Source: Silene latifolia
Lineage: Eukaryota > Streptophyta > Magnoliopsida > Caryophyllales > Caryophyllaceae
DNA length: 64,000 bases
Assembly: GCF_048544455.1 (NCBI RefSeq)
Contig: NC_133537.1
Coordinates: forward strand, 18,599,541 to 18,663,540
Reading direction: 5' to 3'
Position numbers and translations under genes: made by a program. The notes under the pieces were generated by a model. It saw only the letters and a list, made by a program, of their open reading frames with translations, was not told the origin of the DNA and searched no databases. The number at the start of each line of letters is the position of its first letter. The stretch's first letter is position 1. Of this stretch, positions 23,501 through 35,105 are shown piece after piece.

Positions 23501-25771
23501 TATACGTTCATGTGTGATTTCTCAGTTTGGCTATATTGGTTATGCGTTGTATGGGTTATATTGGAGTGTTACATGATGTGTTTCTGTTATGGTTAAACTT
23601 GGGGGACGAAGTTTATTTTAAGGAGGATGGAATGTAATACTGAGTTTAATATTCAATTTGGTGGGTGCCTTACATACTTTTGTATATGCGTTTCATAATT
23701 CGTTTGCGTTGGTTGGTAGAGAGGGTAAACTTCGAGACGAAGTTTCTTTTAAGGAGGGTAGACTGTAATACCCGGTATTTTAATATGATATTATATTAGG
23801 CCGAGTTACCAGCTGGGTCGTGTAGTGTATTTGTGACTCGGGTAATTATGTGACTCGGGTTTTAATTAATCTAACTAGGCTAGGCCCGTTTCGTCTTAAT
23901 AGCACCTATCCTATATATATAACCCATCTAACCAAACCCTAATCTCCCTATCACCATATTCATTTTAACCATGAGAAAAGAGAGAAAAGAGAGAAGAGGG
24001 AGCCGTGTGTGAAGGGAGCCGCGTGAGGAATTGCGAGGCGATTTCTCAGTCTATTCTCATCCTATTTCGTAAGTAGACTATCCTATTACCTCTTTATTCA
24101 ATTATTAGCATAATTATAGTAGTATTGGGATAATTTTCGTAACCCTAGAATTGGTTTGGGGGTTTTTGATTATAAATTGTATGAGATAAATGAATGGAAT
24201 AGTTACAGCAATTTACAGATTCGTTGGTCTGTGTTATTTGAGTGTTTTACCTGTCTTAAATCCGTGGGATGCAAAAAGTTAAAGAAGAGACTCATATTTA
24301 TTCCAAGCCTAGTTTATGCCTGTGAAAATTGGTAGCATTTCACCGTGTAGTTTTTCCTGAAGAAATTATTTGTGAACGTCTATCTAAAACGTCCGCAAAT
24401 CAGTAGAGGCTGAAATATTACTTCTAAAACATAATTTAGATATTGAATTGGTGCTGGATCTTTTTCATATATTTAATTTAAAGAGTTTAGATGAGTTAGG
24501 CGTTGGTTTTACTTAAGAATCATTTGTCAAACTCGTTTTATGAATCAATACTTTTTATGCGACGGTTTCTGTCAGTTTTTGGAAATCAGTCTGAAAACCC
24601 TTGATAAGTTTGGAATTTGAGAAAAACACGTTAGATATAAATTGTAGCTAAGACTCATGGGGTTCCAATTCAATTGGCCTTGCATCAATTCGAATTTTCT
24701 GGAATTAGTTATTCATTTTATACCGAGTCCGCCATGAGCAGGAAAATCAGGAAAAGTCGTGTTTGTTCTTTAAATTGATATTCCTATTAAGTTATGATGA
24801 GTCTAGGTTATGTGCATGATTAATTGACTGAGTAGATGGTAATTATACATAATTATGTTATGTAGGTGATGGATAAGTGAAGGATCATAAGTGATTGCTT
24901 GTGTGTGCTTGGATTGCGAAAAGGTAGGGAAATACACTTGACTTATTATCGTTGATGTTGAATTGTGTTGACTTGTTTGTGTTTCGTATGACCAAACTGT
25001 GAACGTTGACTTGCTTCGTGGCTGTTGATTTACGTTATGATTCATATACTGGAAGGTGATTGACTGAATTGATCGTATTGAGTATGTTATCACAACATTT
25101 GGTAACCGGCATGATTTTATGATTGATCAGTTCAAAGATATATATATTGTGTTGCATTAATTTCTTTTGCGCATTCATATGCTTTGGAGATGGAGGATGT
25201 TGTGGTGATGTGGTGTGGTGAAGATGATGTTGTGATAAGGCCCGGGCGGGTTCTCGCAGACTTGCCCTGGTGTCCTCTCTACGGCGCGGATCGGCTACGG
25301 TCGATATATAGTCTACTGGGATCGGTATGGTCGGGTGTTCCGGGTTATGAGATATGAGTTGAGATGGAGATGGAGGTGACGGAGGAGCATGCATATCATA
25401 TTTTGTTGTTTCATTGTATTCCCTACTCAACCTCGTGGTTGACCTGTGTATTCGTGAACACCTGTGACGATCCAAATATTGGGAGCGAGGCTTGCGGAGT
25501 TTATGAGATAGGCTGGGAGCTTGATGGGCGTGAGACACTGGATCAGAAGACTTAGTAGCTAGATCATCATTTAGAAGACTTTCACTTTCATTTATGTTAG
25601 TTCCTTGTAATTTGATGTAAAAGAGGTTTTGTAATAATTAAGTTAAAGTAATTATATATTTTGCCTTGGAGTTTAATTTGTTATTCACTACCTCGGGAAA
25701 CCGAGATGGTAACAGTCCGGTTTATTAGGGAATGTCTTGCTAATGGCTCCTTCATAAATCGGGGTGTTACA
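17548..25771 (+). mobile_element. LARD: large non-coding LTR element, probably Del/Tekay Gypsy derived
   Basis: LTRs lie at 17548-19560 and 23764-25771 (about 2.0 kb each, differing at scattered bases and small indels in the 3' third). Both start TGTAATACCCGG and end GTTACA. The target-site duplication is CGGGG (17543-17547 and 25772-25776). The primer site TGGTATCAGAG is at 19564-19574. The polypurine tract (TTTAAGGAGGGTAGAC) directly precedes the right LTR. The 4.2 kb interior (19561-23763) is AT-rich with no frame of interest. The GACGAAGTTTCTTTTAAGGAGG context and TGTAATACCC start resemble Del/Tekay elements, so I infer a Gypsy parent that supplies its proteins. Confidence 0.85.
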
Positions 25772-25776
25772 CGGGG

Positions 25777-26117
25777 CTGCATACCCAAATGCCAAGCTCG
25801 GTTATTTTATGAAAAATTGACAGATTTTTGGTCTAAAATAAATGTTTGGAGTGTCATAGCATACCCAAAGTTAGAGTTAGACACAAGTGCGAGAGCTCAT
25901 ATGAAGTGTCGAGTAGACACTGGTGCCGATCTAGCTAGAACCATTATAGTACATGGTCACTTTTAGTTTGGGTGTCATTTGTTTATATTTTATATCTCAT
26001 ACGAGTATATTTTAAGAGAGATTGGAAAATAGCCGCAAATGAAGAGTAGAAGAGTAGTAAGTTTTGTATGAAAGATAATTGTTCTAGTAAGCTACTGATT
26101 AGGATATTAAACAATTA
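25777..26117 (+). other. SDR copy 1 intron remnant
   Basis: Original intron sequence between the LARD and the Stowaway MITE. Its right part (about 26072-26117, 'attgttctagtaagct') matches copy 2 at 37175-37218. The left part has no visible counterpart in copy 2. Confidence 0.6.
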
Positions 26118-26277
26118 TTCCCCCGTCCTGGTCAATTGTTTGTCTTTGGTTTTGTAACAAAGACCAAGAAAAGAGGATTCAATTATTAGATGGCAAATGG
26201 ACCAAATTGAGTGTAGATGATCAAATTGCCCATCAAAGACATTCATTCCTAAAATAAAAAAAAACAATTGACTGACA

Positions 26278-29200
26278 TATTAAAAGATGAGTAGGGTTGA
26301 ATATTGAGTAAGATTGTTATTCATTCGAATTGTGTGATACAGCCTACAACTTCTATCTATTTATACATACAAAGAGAATAATCAAATGCAAAGAATAAGG
26401 ACTATTCTAGGGAGGCAATTATTCATTGCCTATATTTACATGATTTGCAACAGCTATATCGCTTGATTTGAGCACCGATATATTCCGTGTATTACCCCCC
26501 CTCAAGTTGGAGCGTGTAGAGTTGAGACGCCCAACTTGGAAAGAAGTTCTTCGAATGATGTCCGGCCGAGAGCTTTGGTAAAGATATCTGCGAGTTGACT
26601 CTTTGTGTGGATGTAAGTCGGGTGAATGAAGCCTTTAGTGTACTCATCGCGGATAAAATGGCAATCCACTTCAATATGTTTGGTACGTTCGTGAAAAACG
26701 GGATTGCGTGTAATGTGTAGAGCCGAGTCATTGTCACAATGTAGGTCGATAGGGGCTTTTTGAGTAATGCCAAGTGATGAAAGTAACCCGTTCAACCATT
26801 TTAATTCGCATACCGTGAAAGCCATGGCGCGGTATTCTGCTTCGGCGGAGGACAAGGATACTGTATTCTGTTTCTTGGTTTTCCAAGAAATAGGAGAGCT
26901 ACCCAAGAAAACCAGGTAAGCGGATATGGACCGGCGTGTATTAGGACACGAGGCGTAGCTGGCATCGCAATATGCGTGCAAAGTTAATGGACTGTTGCTG
27001 CTGTATAAAATATCGAGGGCGTATTTCCTTTGCGAAATAAATAATCCGGTTTTATTTCGAGCAATTTCTAGACCCAAAAAATATTTAAGGGCTCCGAGGT
27101 CTTTCATATGAAAACACTTATTTAAATAGCTTTTAAATTCTCGAATTTTGGCCGAATTGTTCCCGCAAATAACAAGGTCATCAACGTAAATGAGTATGTG
27201 TACCTCAGTTTCAGCCTGTCGGAATGAGAACAGGGAATGATCATAAGCGTTTTGTCGGAAGCCGTATGTTTTTAAGGCGGATGCTAGTTTTGTGTACCAA
27301 CACCTCGGAGCTTGTCGAAGGCCATATAGTGACTTTTGAAGTCTACATACTTTCCCGTCCGTGCGTGAATCGTAGCCCGGAGGTAGTTTCATGTATACCT
27401 CTTCGTGAAGTTCACCGTGTAAAAAAGCGTTGTGGACATCCATTTGTTGGAGATCCCAATTTTTGGAGGCGGCAACGACAAGTAGAGTACGGACAGTAAC
27501 GAGTTTAATGGTGGGAGCAAATGTTTCATTATAGTCGATTCCTTCTACTTGTCTGTTTCCCATAACAACGAGCCGAGCCTTATGCCTTTCGATTGTTCCA
27601 TCAGCGTTGTACTTAATTTTATATACCCATTTGGATGCAATAGCCTTCTTGTTCGGCGGAAGGGTTTCAAGTGTCCACGTCTTGTTCCTTTCGAGAGCTT
27701 CAATTTCGGACTTCATGGCATCCCTCCATTGAGCAACCTGCACGGCCTCTTTAAAACTCGTAGGCTCGTGATTTTTAGTCACGGCCGATAGAAAAGCACG
27801 ATGTTTGTGTGAAAACTTATTATAAGTAACAACATGAGAGATGGGGTATTTCGTACCTTGAGATGGTGCTGATGCGGCGTGAGTGGAGGGACTGATCGGG
27901 GGCTGTTCGTATCCGGAAAGGCGAGAATTGGGAAACTTTGTGCGATGGCCTTTGCCCATGGTAGTGGGGACGTTGGTTGTTGTGGAGGGGGTGTCTGGGT
28001 TTTAAGTGGAGGCAGGGGTTTCGTGGGTTTCGTGGGTTTCGGGTGTATTTTGAGCAGCGGTGTTTGTGGTGTCGTGTGCGGAAGCGGAGGTTGGTTGTTC
28101 GGTTGTTGGTGATGAGGACTGGGTTGTGTCGGGGGGTTCGTGAGCATCGGGTGTTGGGGTTGGCTGGGGTTCGATGGTGGGCGTGTCTGTTGCTGGTGTT
28201 TGTGGGGAGCTGGAGTCGTTTGGGCTCTGTTCGGGGATGTCATGACTAACAGAGTCATTTGTGTCATTTAAAAACGAATAGGATGGTGTTGAAGTAGTTT
28301 TATTTGTTTGATTAAAATAAGGAAATTCATGCTCGATGAAAACGACGTCTCGGGAATTAAAATAGGTGCCGGTTTCAATATCGTATACTTTCCACCCCTT
28401 TTTGCCAAACGGATATCCTAGAAAAACACATTTTCGACTTCGAGATGCAAATTTGTCTCGAGACCGATTAATGTTTTTGGCATAACATAAGCACCCGAAG
28501 ATGCGAATGTGATTAGTGGGAGGCGGTTTTTGAAAAAGAATTTCATACGGGGTTTTGCCTTTGTGAATCATTGATGGAGTCCGATTAATAAGATAGACGG
28601 CACCCAAAATAGTTTCGCCCCAAAAAATTATGGGTAAGTTAGCTTGAAAAAGAAGAGCTCGGGCCACATTTAAAATATGGCGGTGTTTTCGTTCCACACG
28701 ACCATTTTGTTGGGGTGTGTCGACCATCGATGATTGATAAATAATGCCATTTTCGTTAAAAAAATTTTCAAGGCAAGAAAATTCCGTTCCGTTGTCACTC
28801 CGTACGGTTTTTATTTTTCTATTAAATTGTCGTTCCACAAGGGAGAAAAAATTTAGCAAAGTTTTACGTGTGTCACTTTTGTGTCGAAGGAGATATACCC
28901 AAGTGGAACGGGAAAAATCATCAACAATAGTTAAGAAAAAACGGGATCCACAAGAGGCGTTTTCGGAGTAAGGCCCCCATAAATCAAAATGAATTAAATC
29001 AAAAATATTAGATGCAATACTTAGGCTTGGAAAAAATGGTTCTCGTGTTTGTTTTGCACGAAGACAAATATTGCAATGTTTGCTATGAAAATTAGAGTTC
29101 AAATGTTTATTTAAAATAAAAGGCAAAAAACGGGAAATACTCGAAGCTGGATGACCCAAACGACGGTGCCAAAGTTCCATTGTATCCGGTGTTGAGACGG

Positions 29201-31127
29201 TGTTTATTTGTGCTACTGGAGTACGAACATCTTTGAGAAGGTATAGTCCCTCGCATTCCTCACCCGAACCAATCACCGTCTTCGAGGAACGGTCCTGTAT
29301 GACGCAAAATTTAGAAGAAAATTGTATAGTTAACGATGTGTCAAGTAGAAGTTTGGAAACGGAGATTAAATGACAACGTAAATTGGCAACATATAAGACA
29401 TCGTGTAAAGTAAGACGAGATGACAAATGGATATCACCACTTTGAGTGGCAATGGTAACCTCACCATTCGGCAGTCCTACGGACAGAGGAGAGATTGTTC
29501 GTAAATTCGAAAAAATAGATAAGCAACTAGACATATGGTTTGACGCACCCGTATCAATTATCCAATATAAGGGAGAGAATTTACCACTGATAGAGTCGGT
29601 TTTGAGAGTTCCTTGACGGTTCTGCCACATTGTATTTAGCTCCTCAAGTTCTTGAGGAGTCATGTTGTTGAGATCAATTTTGTCAAAGTTCGATACGGAA
29701 GCGGAAGCATTGACAGTACCTGCGAAAGAACCGTGTCCAGCAGTAGCAGCGCCCAGATTCGGCGCGGTTCCAGTATTCGGACCCTGTTTCGTTCCTGCGC
29801 CCGCCCCCTATTTCTTTAAGCGTTCCCAACGAGCCCGTCCCTCAACATCGGGGACGAACACTGCATTACTTAGGTCGGTATCATTCGGGTTGATGTAGAT
29901 ACGATCGCGGGGACGATCGCCTCACCATTCAGGGAAATTACCCGTCACACGATAGCATAGTTTGAAGAAATGACCAGTCTTTTTGCAAGCAATACAAAAG
30001 GGTCGGTTTTGGTCACGAGTGGAATTCGAATTCTGCTGAAAGGAATGATTTGAATCCCTTCCCCCAGTTGGTCGATTACTGTTATTAACCCGGGCAGCAA
30101 AAACCATTGTATCGGGTTTCGATTCAGGACGGGCAGAGGATAAAGTACGCATACCTTCGTCTTGTAAGAGACGGTTGTAAATTAAATCCAAATTAGGGAG
30201 GGGGCGAATAGCAAGAATTTGAGATCGAGGGTTATCAAAACGATCGTCGAGACCCATTAAAAATTCTCTAACCTTTTTCTTTTCTCGATGAGTATCAAGA
30301 AGACTTACCAGGTTGCACGCGCAGGGATCACACGAGCAAGTAGGAAGCGGATCAGATTCGAGAAGCTCATCCCATAGTTGAATCATGCGCCCATAGTAGT
30401 TCATCAAAGACTCTGTTGGGCCTTGGCGGCACGCCATAAGGTCAGCGTGTAATTTGTATACTCGGGCTTCATTCGTTTGGCAGAATCGATTTTTGATTTC
30501 GTCCCAGATCTGCTTGGCCTGAGGACGATAGGAGATTTGTTTTTGTAGTTTGGAGTCGATCGAGTTGTATAGCCATAGAGTCACCAGTGCGTTGGTAGAC
30601 TGCCAGGCTTCGAATTTTGCATCGGTTGCTTTCGGTGGTGTTATAGTTCCAGTAATATAGCCTAGTTTCCCCTTCGCAAGAAGCGCTAGATGAAAGGATT
30701 GGGACCATTCATCGTAGTTGCTTCCATTGAAAGTGATGAGAGTGATTTTGGTTCCGGTATTCTCGAGTTGAACGGTATTAGATGAAGAAGAATCGGTAGA
30801 GGAATGAACGATCTGTGTATCAAGATCTGTCATCCTTAGGTTTTGTTGTTGTTTTTTTTTTTTTTTTGAAAAGAAGAAGACGGCTGTGTTAGAATGAACT
30901 CCCTGATACCATATTAAAAGATGAGTAGGGTTGAATATTGAGTAAGATTGTTATTCATTCGAATTGTGTGATACAGCCTACAACTTCTATCTATTTATAC
31001 ATACAAAGAGAATAATCAAATGCAAAGAATAAGGACTATTCTAGGGAGGCAATTATTCATTGCCTATATTTACATGATTTGCAACAGCTATATCGCTTGA
31101 TTTGAGCACCGATATATTCCGTGTATT
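26278..31127 (-). mobile_element. Copia retrotransposon, 4.85 kb, inserted in the MITE
   Basis: LTRs of 216 bp lie at 26278-26493 and 30912-31127 and look identical. The target-site duplication is TGACA (26273-26277 and 31128-31132). The primer site (complement TGGTATCAGGG) is at 30901-30911. The polypurine tract is the complement of 26494-26505. In the 5' LTR a TATA-like box (TATAAATAG on the minus strand) is at 30991-30999. On its own strand the LTR starts AATACACGG and ends TTTAATA, so it lacks the usual TG and CA ends. The coding region is one frame with several stops. Confidence 0.88.
26502..30833 (-). pseudogene. gag-pol: Copia gag-pol, one frame with three stops and an internal deletion
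   Basis: ATG at 30833 and stop at 26502, all in one frame. Seen: Copia Gag with a CCHC knuckle (CIACKKTGHFFKLC) near 29970, protease (WIIDTGASNHMS), integrase (HRRLGH, C..C, TPQQNGRVERKHR), RT with YVDDL near 27180, and RNase H (CDASYA, SSAEAEYRAM). In-frame stops occur at 29922-29924 (TGA, where EWWGDRPR is expected), 29808-29810 (TAG) and 28002-28004 (TAA). About 85-89 residues are missing between YALDIL and the segment before CDASYA (junction near 27000), judged against the related element at 42845-44506. The copy could not make a full polyprotein, although its LTRs still match. Confidence 0.85.
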
Positions 31128-32030
31128 TGACACATCCTAAAATGGAATAGGCAAACAAATGAATGAGACGGAGAGAGTAGTTGATTTTTCATTGATATAG
31201 ATTCTTTCACGATATCATATTAATATGGTTGGCATTTGATATGTAGGTTGAAGAACAAAGTGGCACTAATAACAGGAGGAGCACGCAGAATAGGCGCAGA
31301 CACGGCGCGAACATTCATAAACCACGGTGCCAAACTCGTGATTGCTGACATCCAAGACGACTTGGCCCAATCCCTATGTAACGAACTGGGTCCACAGTCA
31401 GCCTCCTTCACCCACTGCGATGTCACCAACGAAGCCCACGTTAAAGACGCAATGGATTCCACGCTGGCTCAACGCGGCAAACTAGACATTATGGTAAACA
31501 ATGCAGGCATCCTTAGGCAGTCGTCCATGTCCATAAACATAACTGAGGTTGACCCGACAGAGTTTGAGGAAACTCTTCGGGTCAACCTCATTGGTCACTT
31601 CTTAGGAACCAAGCATGTGGCCAAGGTTATAATCCCAAGCCGCAGTGGTTGCATTATTAACACAGCAAGTCTAACCTCGGTTATGGGCGGGCTTGCTTCT
31701 CATGCATATACAAGTTCGAAATACGGGGTGCTGGGGCTCACTAAGAACACTGCAGTTGAGCTAGGCAAGTATGGGATTCGGGTTAACTGTGTTTCACCGT
31801 ACCTGGTTCCTACGCCTTTGGTTAAGAAATTCTTTGGGTTGGATGACGAGAATATCTCCAAGGTGTATTCTACGCTGAAGGGGGGCTATTGTATGCCGGA
31901 GGATGTGGCGGAAGCTATGGTGTTCTTGGGGAGTGATGAGTCTAAATTTGTTAGTGGACATAATCTTGTGGTGGATGGTGGCTTCTCTGTCACTAATGCT
32001 GGTTTCTGCATCTTTGAGGATACAGAGTAA

Positions 32031-32490
32031 ATTTCACGTAGTAGGATTAACAGAGCAGACAAATGGGTTATACAAGTCGGGTAGGATTTGGGCCAGTTTT
32101 AATTTGATAGTTTTTTAGGTTTGAGTCGAGTTATTTTGAGGCTTGATTAATAATGTTCTCATTTGTTACGTAGATAAGCTTAGTTGAGTATGCAAGTTCA
32201 TACTTCTAGTGATTTCAATTCAAGTAATTAAGTTATTTTGTGTTAATTCGAATCATTTCAAATTCAGTCAGTTAGGGTTTCACAAGCGAGACATCGTTCG
32301 GATAGATGTTTGTGAGCTCGGGCGTTAGGTCTTTTTGGGTTATTTTGTTTGTGACTAATTCGGTTCTCGGATCGTGTTAGACCCTACCTGTTAAAATGGT
32401 TCCCGGTGGTGTAAAAATCAAAGTGCCCCTAAACATTGAAATAGCACTCGTACTTATGCTCTTCCATAATACTTATGCTCTTCCATAATA
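32031..32490 (+). other. 3' flank of SDR copy 1
   Basis: This resembles the 3' flank of copy 2 (for example 'tgatcatcctgttttt' at 32738-32753 and 38209-38224). No gene is seen. It holds two direct copies of 'tacttatgctcttccataa' at about 32452-32488. Confidence 0.5.
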
Positions 32491-32733
32491 TTCCCTCCCA
32501 TATACACCAAAGGTTACATTGACTAAAGAATACTCCCTCCTATATACACCAAAGGTTATATATAAGACAAAATATAATCATGTGAAATTTTGTTTGATTT
32601 ATTGTCATGAATGCTATAAGAATATCAAATATTCATATTTTTAATAATGTGTAACTAAAGATATTCATGTTGCAAAACACACCTCAATAAGTGTGGTAAG
32701 GTTAATGTAACCTTTGGTGTAAATAGGAGAGAG
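32491..32733. mobile_element. Stowaway-type MITE with a duplicated left end
   Basis: The core is 32533-32733: left end CTCCCTCCTATATACACCAA, right end complement CTCTCTCCTATTTACACCAA, flanked by TA at 32531-32532 and 32734-32735. About 41 bp of the left end is repeated just upstream (32491-32530), giving two tandem left termini. The body is AT-rich and non-coding. Confidence 0.7.
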
Positions 32734-34314
32734 TAATGATCATCCTGTTTTTCATGTTGTTTTAGACAATCAACAATTAGGAAATTGCTCCCTCTTCTCT
32801 CTAAGAGAAAACCCCCAAATTAAAACGTCTCTCTCTAAATTTCCCCCCTTTTCTCGAAAAGATAACCCCCAAATTAAAACTTTGTTACCACCCAGTGCCT
32901 ATTCGGTCGCCGGAGAAGGGACCGTTTTCCGGCCTTTCTTCGGTGACCATGCTCACAAACTCTGATCTTAATTAATTTTACCCGTTTGTTCGTCTCTCCA
33001 TCTAATTTGTGCGATTAATCGCTTTCCCTTTGACTATCTCTATCCCTGATTTACCTTTGGTGGTTTGATGGGTGGTTTGCCTTCCTCTTATTTCCTTATG
33101 TCGGGGTCAACTTTGGTCATCGGTAATCGTGCATGCAACAAGGGAGGTGCCCCCCCTTCCCCTCGCCCCCTTCCCTACCTCCTCCGGATGTGTGATATGG
33201 TCTCACCCCTTGTTGGGGTTTGTTGTTGTTATGTTTATGGGTCAGGTCTCATTCTGATTTGATATGGCGTTCCCCTTCCCCTCGCCCCTTCCCCCGCCTA
33301 TCGGATCAGATGTCTTGCTGTCTCAGGTGTGAGTTTGTGTTGTTGAACTATCATTCTCTAGTTTGGTTTGCATGCATGTGTGTTATCGGTGATGTGTCGA
33401 GGTCTGTGCTTTCCGAGGGTGTTTCTTGTTTGGAAGGTCTTTCTTGCCTTCTTTGTTGTTGTTGGTGTCGGGGATCTTTTGATGGTCTTGGGGGGATGGT
33501 CAGATTTCATTGCTGGTCTTTAGTAGAGAGATGTTATGTGGGTTTTGTTGTTTCGTTTCAGATTGTGAGTAATTGAATAGGTAGTTCTCGGGTTTTCTTG
33601 GTGGTGTGGGGTGGTTTGGAGGTGGTGGTATTTTTCTTCATCTTATGTCGTCTCCTTTTATTTTAATGTTTTGCTTGTTTTTCAGAATAATCTCCTTGTA
33701 TAGGAGACTTTGTTGTAGTTCTTGGGTTGGTTGCCATCTTTTTACGGACTTACTTCCTCTAATAAATGGTTTTGATGGTTTGATCCGTTGGATCAATGTT
33801 CTATGGGGTAGTTCCCTAAGGTGTAAGTTCCTGGCTCGGAGATTGGTTAAAGGGATCTCTCTAGTCCTTCTTATCAGGCTACTCGATCCCTTGGGTTGGT
33901 CTTTGGACTGTTGGGGTCGGTCACCACGGTGTAGGAGAATCTTCTCCACTGAAGACGAGCTTGTTCCGCTCGTTCTTCCCCCTTTTCTTTCTACGCTCTT
34001 GTGGCCTAATTGCACTTGGTCCGTCCCGTTGGCCTATTGGAATTGTTAATATTGCTAATGACATGGACGAGGTTGTTTGTGGTCAATCTATTCTTCGTAA
34101 TCTTGCCCTCGTTACTTCAGTTTGTTTTGTTGTAATTTTAATTTTAGTTTATGTTTATACTAGTATTGGCGCCCGGCTTCGCCCGGGCTACCTCTACTTA
34201 CCATTAATTTTTTTTTTCATTAAATAAAATTATTGCATAACCCATAAAATTATCATTAATATATTTTTCTATGACATGTCCTAAAATTACGATGAAATAA
34301 ATTTTGAGACAAAT

Positions 34315-34640
34315 TCACTACTCCCGCTATTAATATTTTACTCTTATTAGTGAAACAATAATAATAACATTTCACTACTTGCCCGTAATCATTGTTACTT
34401 TCACTACTTTTGCCGTAATTATTGTTATTGTTACTACTGTCGCATTAATATTGATAATTTCACTACTCCCGCCATAATTTATTGTTACTTTCACTATTAC
34501 CGCATTAATATTGATTATTTCACTACTCCCGTTATTTCTACCACTTTCACTAATCTCGCTGATAATATTGTTACTTTTACTATTCAAATGAGTGATTACT
34601 ATCAATGTTACTACAATTATTTTCTTTACTGACAAAATTA
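34315..34640. repeat. Degenerate short tandem repeat, about 30-60 bp period
   Basis: Units of the type TTTCACTACTCCCG followed by TAATATTGTTAC-like sequence recur about seven to eight times. The array lies within the minus-strand Helitron and is not coding. Confidence 0.6.
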
Positions 34641-34931
34641 CTTTTACTACTTAGGCATGCAATTTTAAGAGGATTATATATTTATATAAATATATTACAT
34701 ATATGCATTAAATCAAATCGAAAGAATTATGTAATATTATATATTATGGAATCTAACTTGAATTATTTATAACCTACGTATATTATATTTTGTATGTTAA
34801 ATAATTAACATCTCTTTACATCTAATAAACTATAAAGTTTAATAAAATTGCATAAATTTTAAATTTAATATATAATTTTATGATGATAATAATTAATACC
34901 ATAAGTGTGCATGTTTATACTAATTAATTAT

Positions 34932-35105
34932 TTTATTTTAAGGAAATTGACCATCTTCTAGTGTTCGATAAATATTTAGGAAAATTACCAAGCATCTTCT
35001 TTCTTTTAGTCTCCTTCAAATTGACCATCTTAATTAATTAATTTATTTTAAGGAAATTGACCATCTTAATTAACTATTTTATTTTAAGGAAATTGACCAT
35101 GTTTT
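34932..35105. repeat. Minisatellite with 'aaggaaattgaccat' core
   Basis: The core AAGGAAATTGACCATCTT recurs at about 34941, 35050 and 35088 with a further partial copy near 35015. The copies are separated by TTATTTTA and TTAATTAAC spacers. It lies inside the Helitron. Confidence 0.6.

Larger units (their letters stand above)
26118..31176. mobile_element. Stowaway-type MITE, about 204 bp, split by a Copia element
   Basis: The left part is 26118-26277 and the right part 31133-31176. The ends read TTCCCCCGTCCTGGTCAATT and, as complement, CTCTCTCCGTCTCATTC, flanked by TA at 26116-26117 and 31177-31178. A TA duplication and CTCCCTCC-GTC-like ends are the Stowaway pattern (Tc1/mariner derived). 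Copy 2 of the SDR intron runs straight from CAATTA to GTTGATTTT, confirming the empty site. Confidence 0.75.
15419..32030 (+). pseudogene. SDR copy 1: decayed short-chain dehydrogenase gene with a 15.8 kb element-filled intron
   Basis: Exon 1 is 15419-15452 and exon 2 is 31247-32030, by alignment to copy 2. Seen: exon 1 reads ATG GCA AGC TCA AGT GCT CAA CTA TGA, a stop after eight codons. It is also 34 nt rather than 23, so the phase is lost. The TATA-like sequence and about 45 bp of leader present in copy 2 are missing. Exon 2 is open, and NNAG, the catalytic Ser (INTAS) and YTSSK are kept, but the cofactor motif TGGASGIG has become TGGARRIG. In SDRs that glycine contacts the dinucleotide, so activity would be doubtful even if expressed. 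Exon 2 has no ATG near its start. The intron holds four inserted elements. Confidence 0.8.

Noticed and set aside
18587..25093. Minus-strand frames at 18587-18829 and 24803-25093
   Set aside because: They are the same sequence in the two LTRs of the LARD, with no protein signature.
27779..28267. Pro/Thr-rich minus frame of 162 codons
   Set aside because: It is a shadow of the variable linker between integrase and RT in the Copia gag-pol frame.
31236..31246. Alternative start for SDR copy 1 exon 2 (reading MICRLKNK)
   Set aside because: The first codon there is TTG within the intron end, not ATG, and TGTAG is the splice acceptor. It is not a real start.
33065..34227. Several plus-strand frames in the LINE-like insertion
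   Set aside because: Leu/Cys/Ser/Trp-rich composition from T- and G-rich DNA, overlapping each other in different frames, and no endonuclease, RT or zinc knuckle motif.
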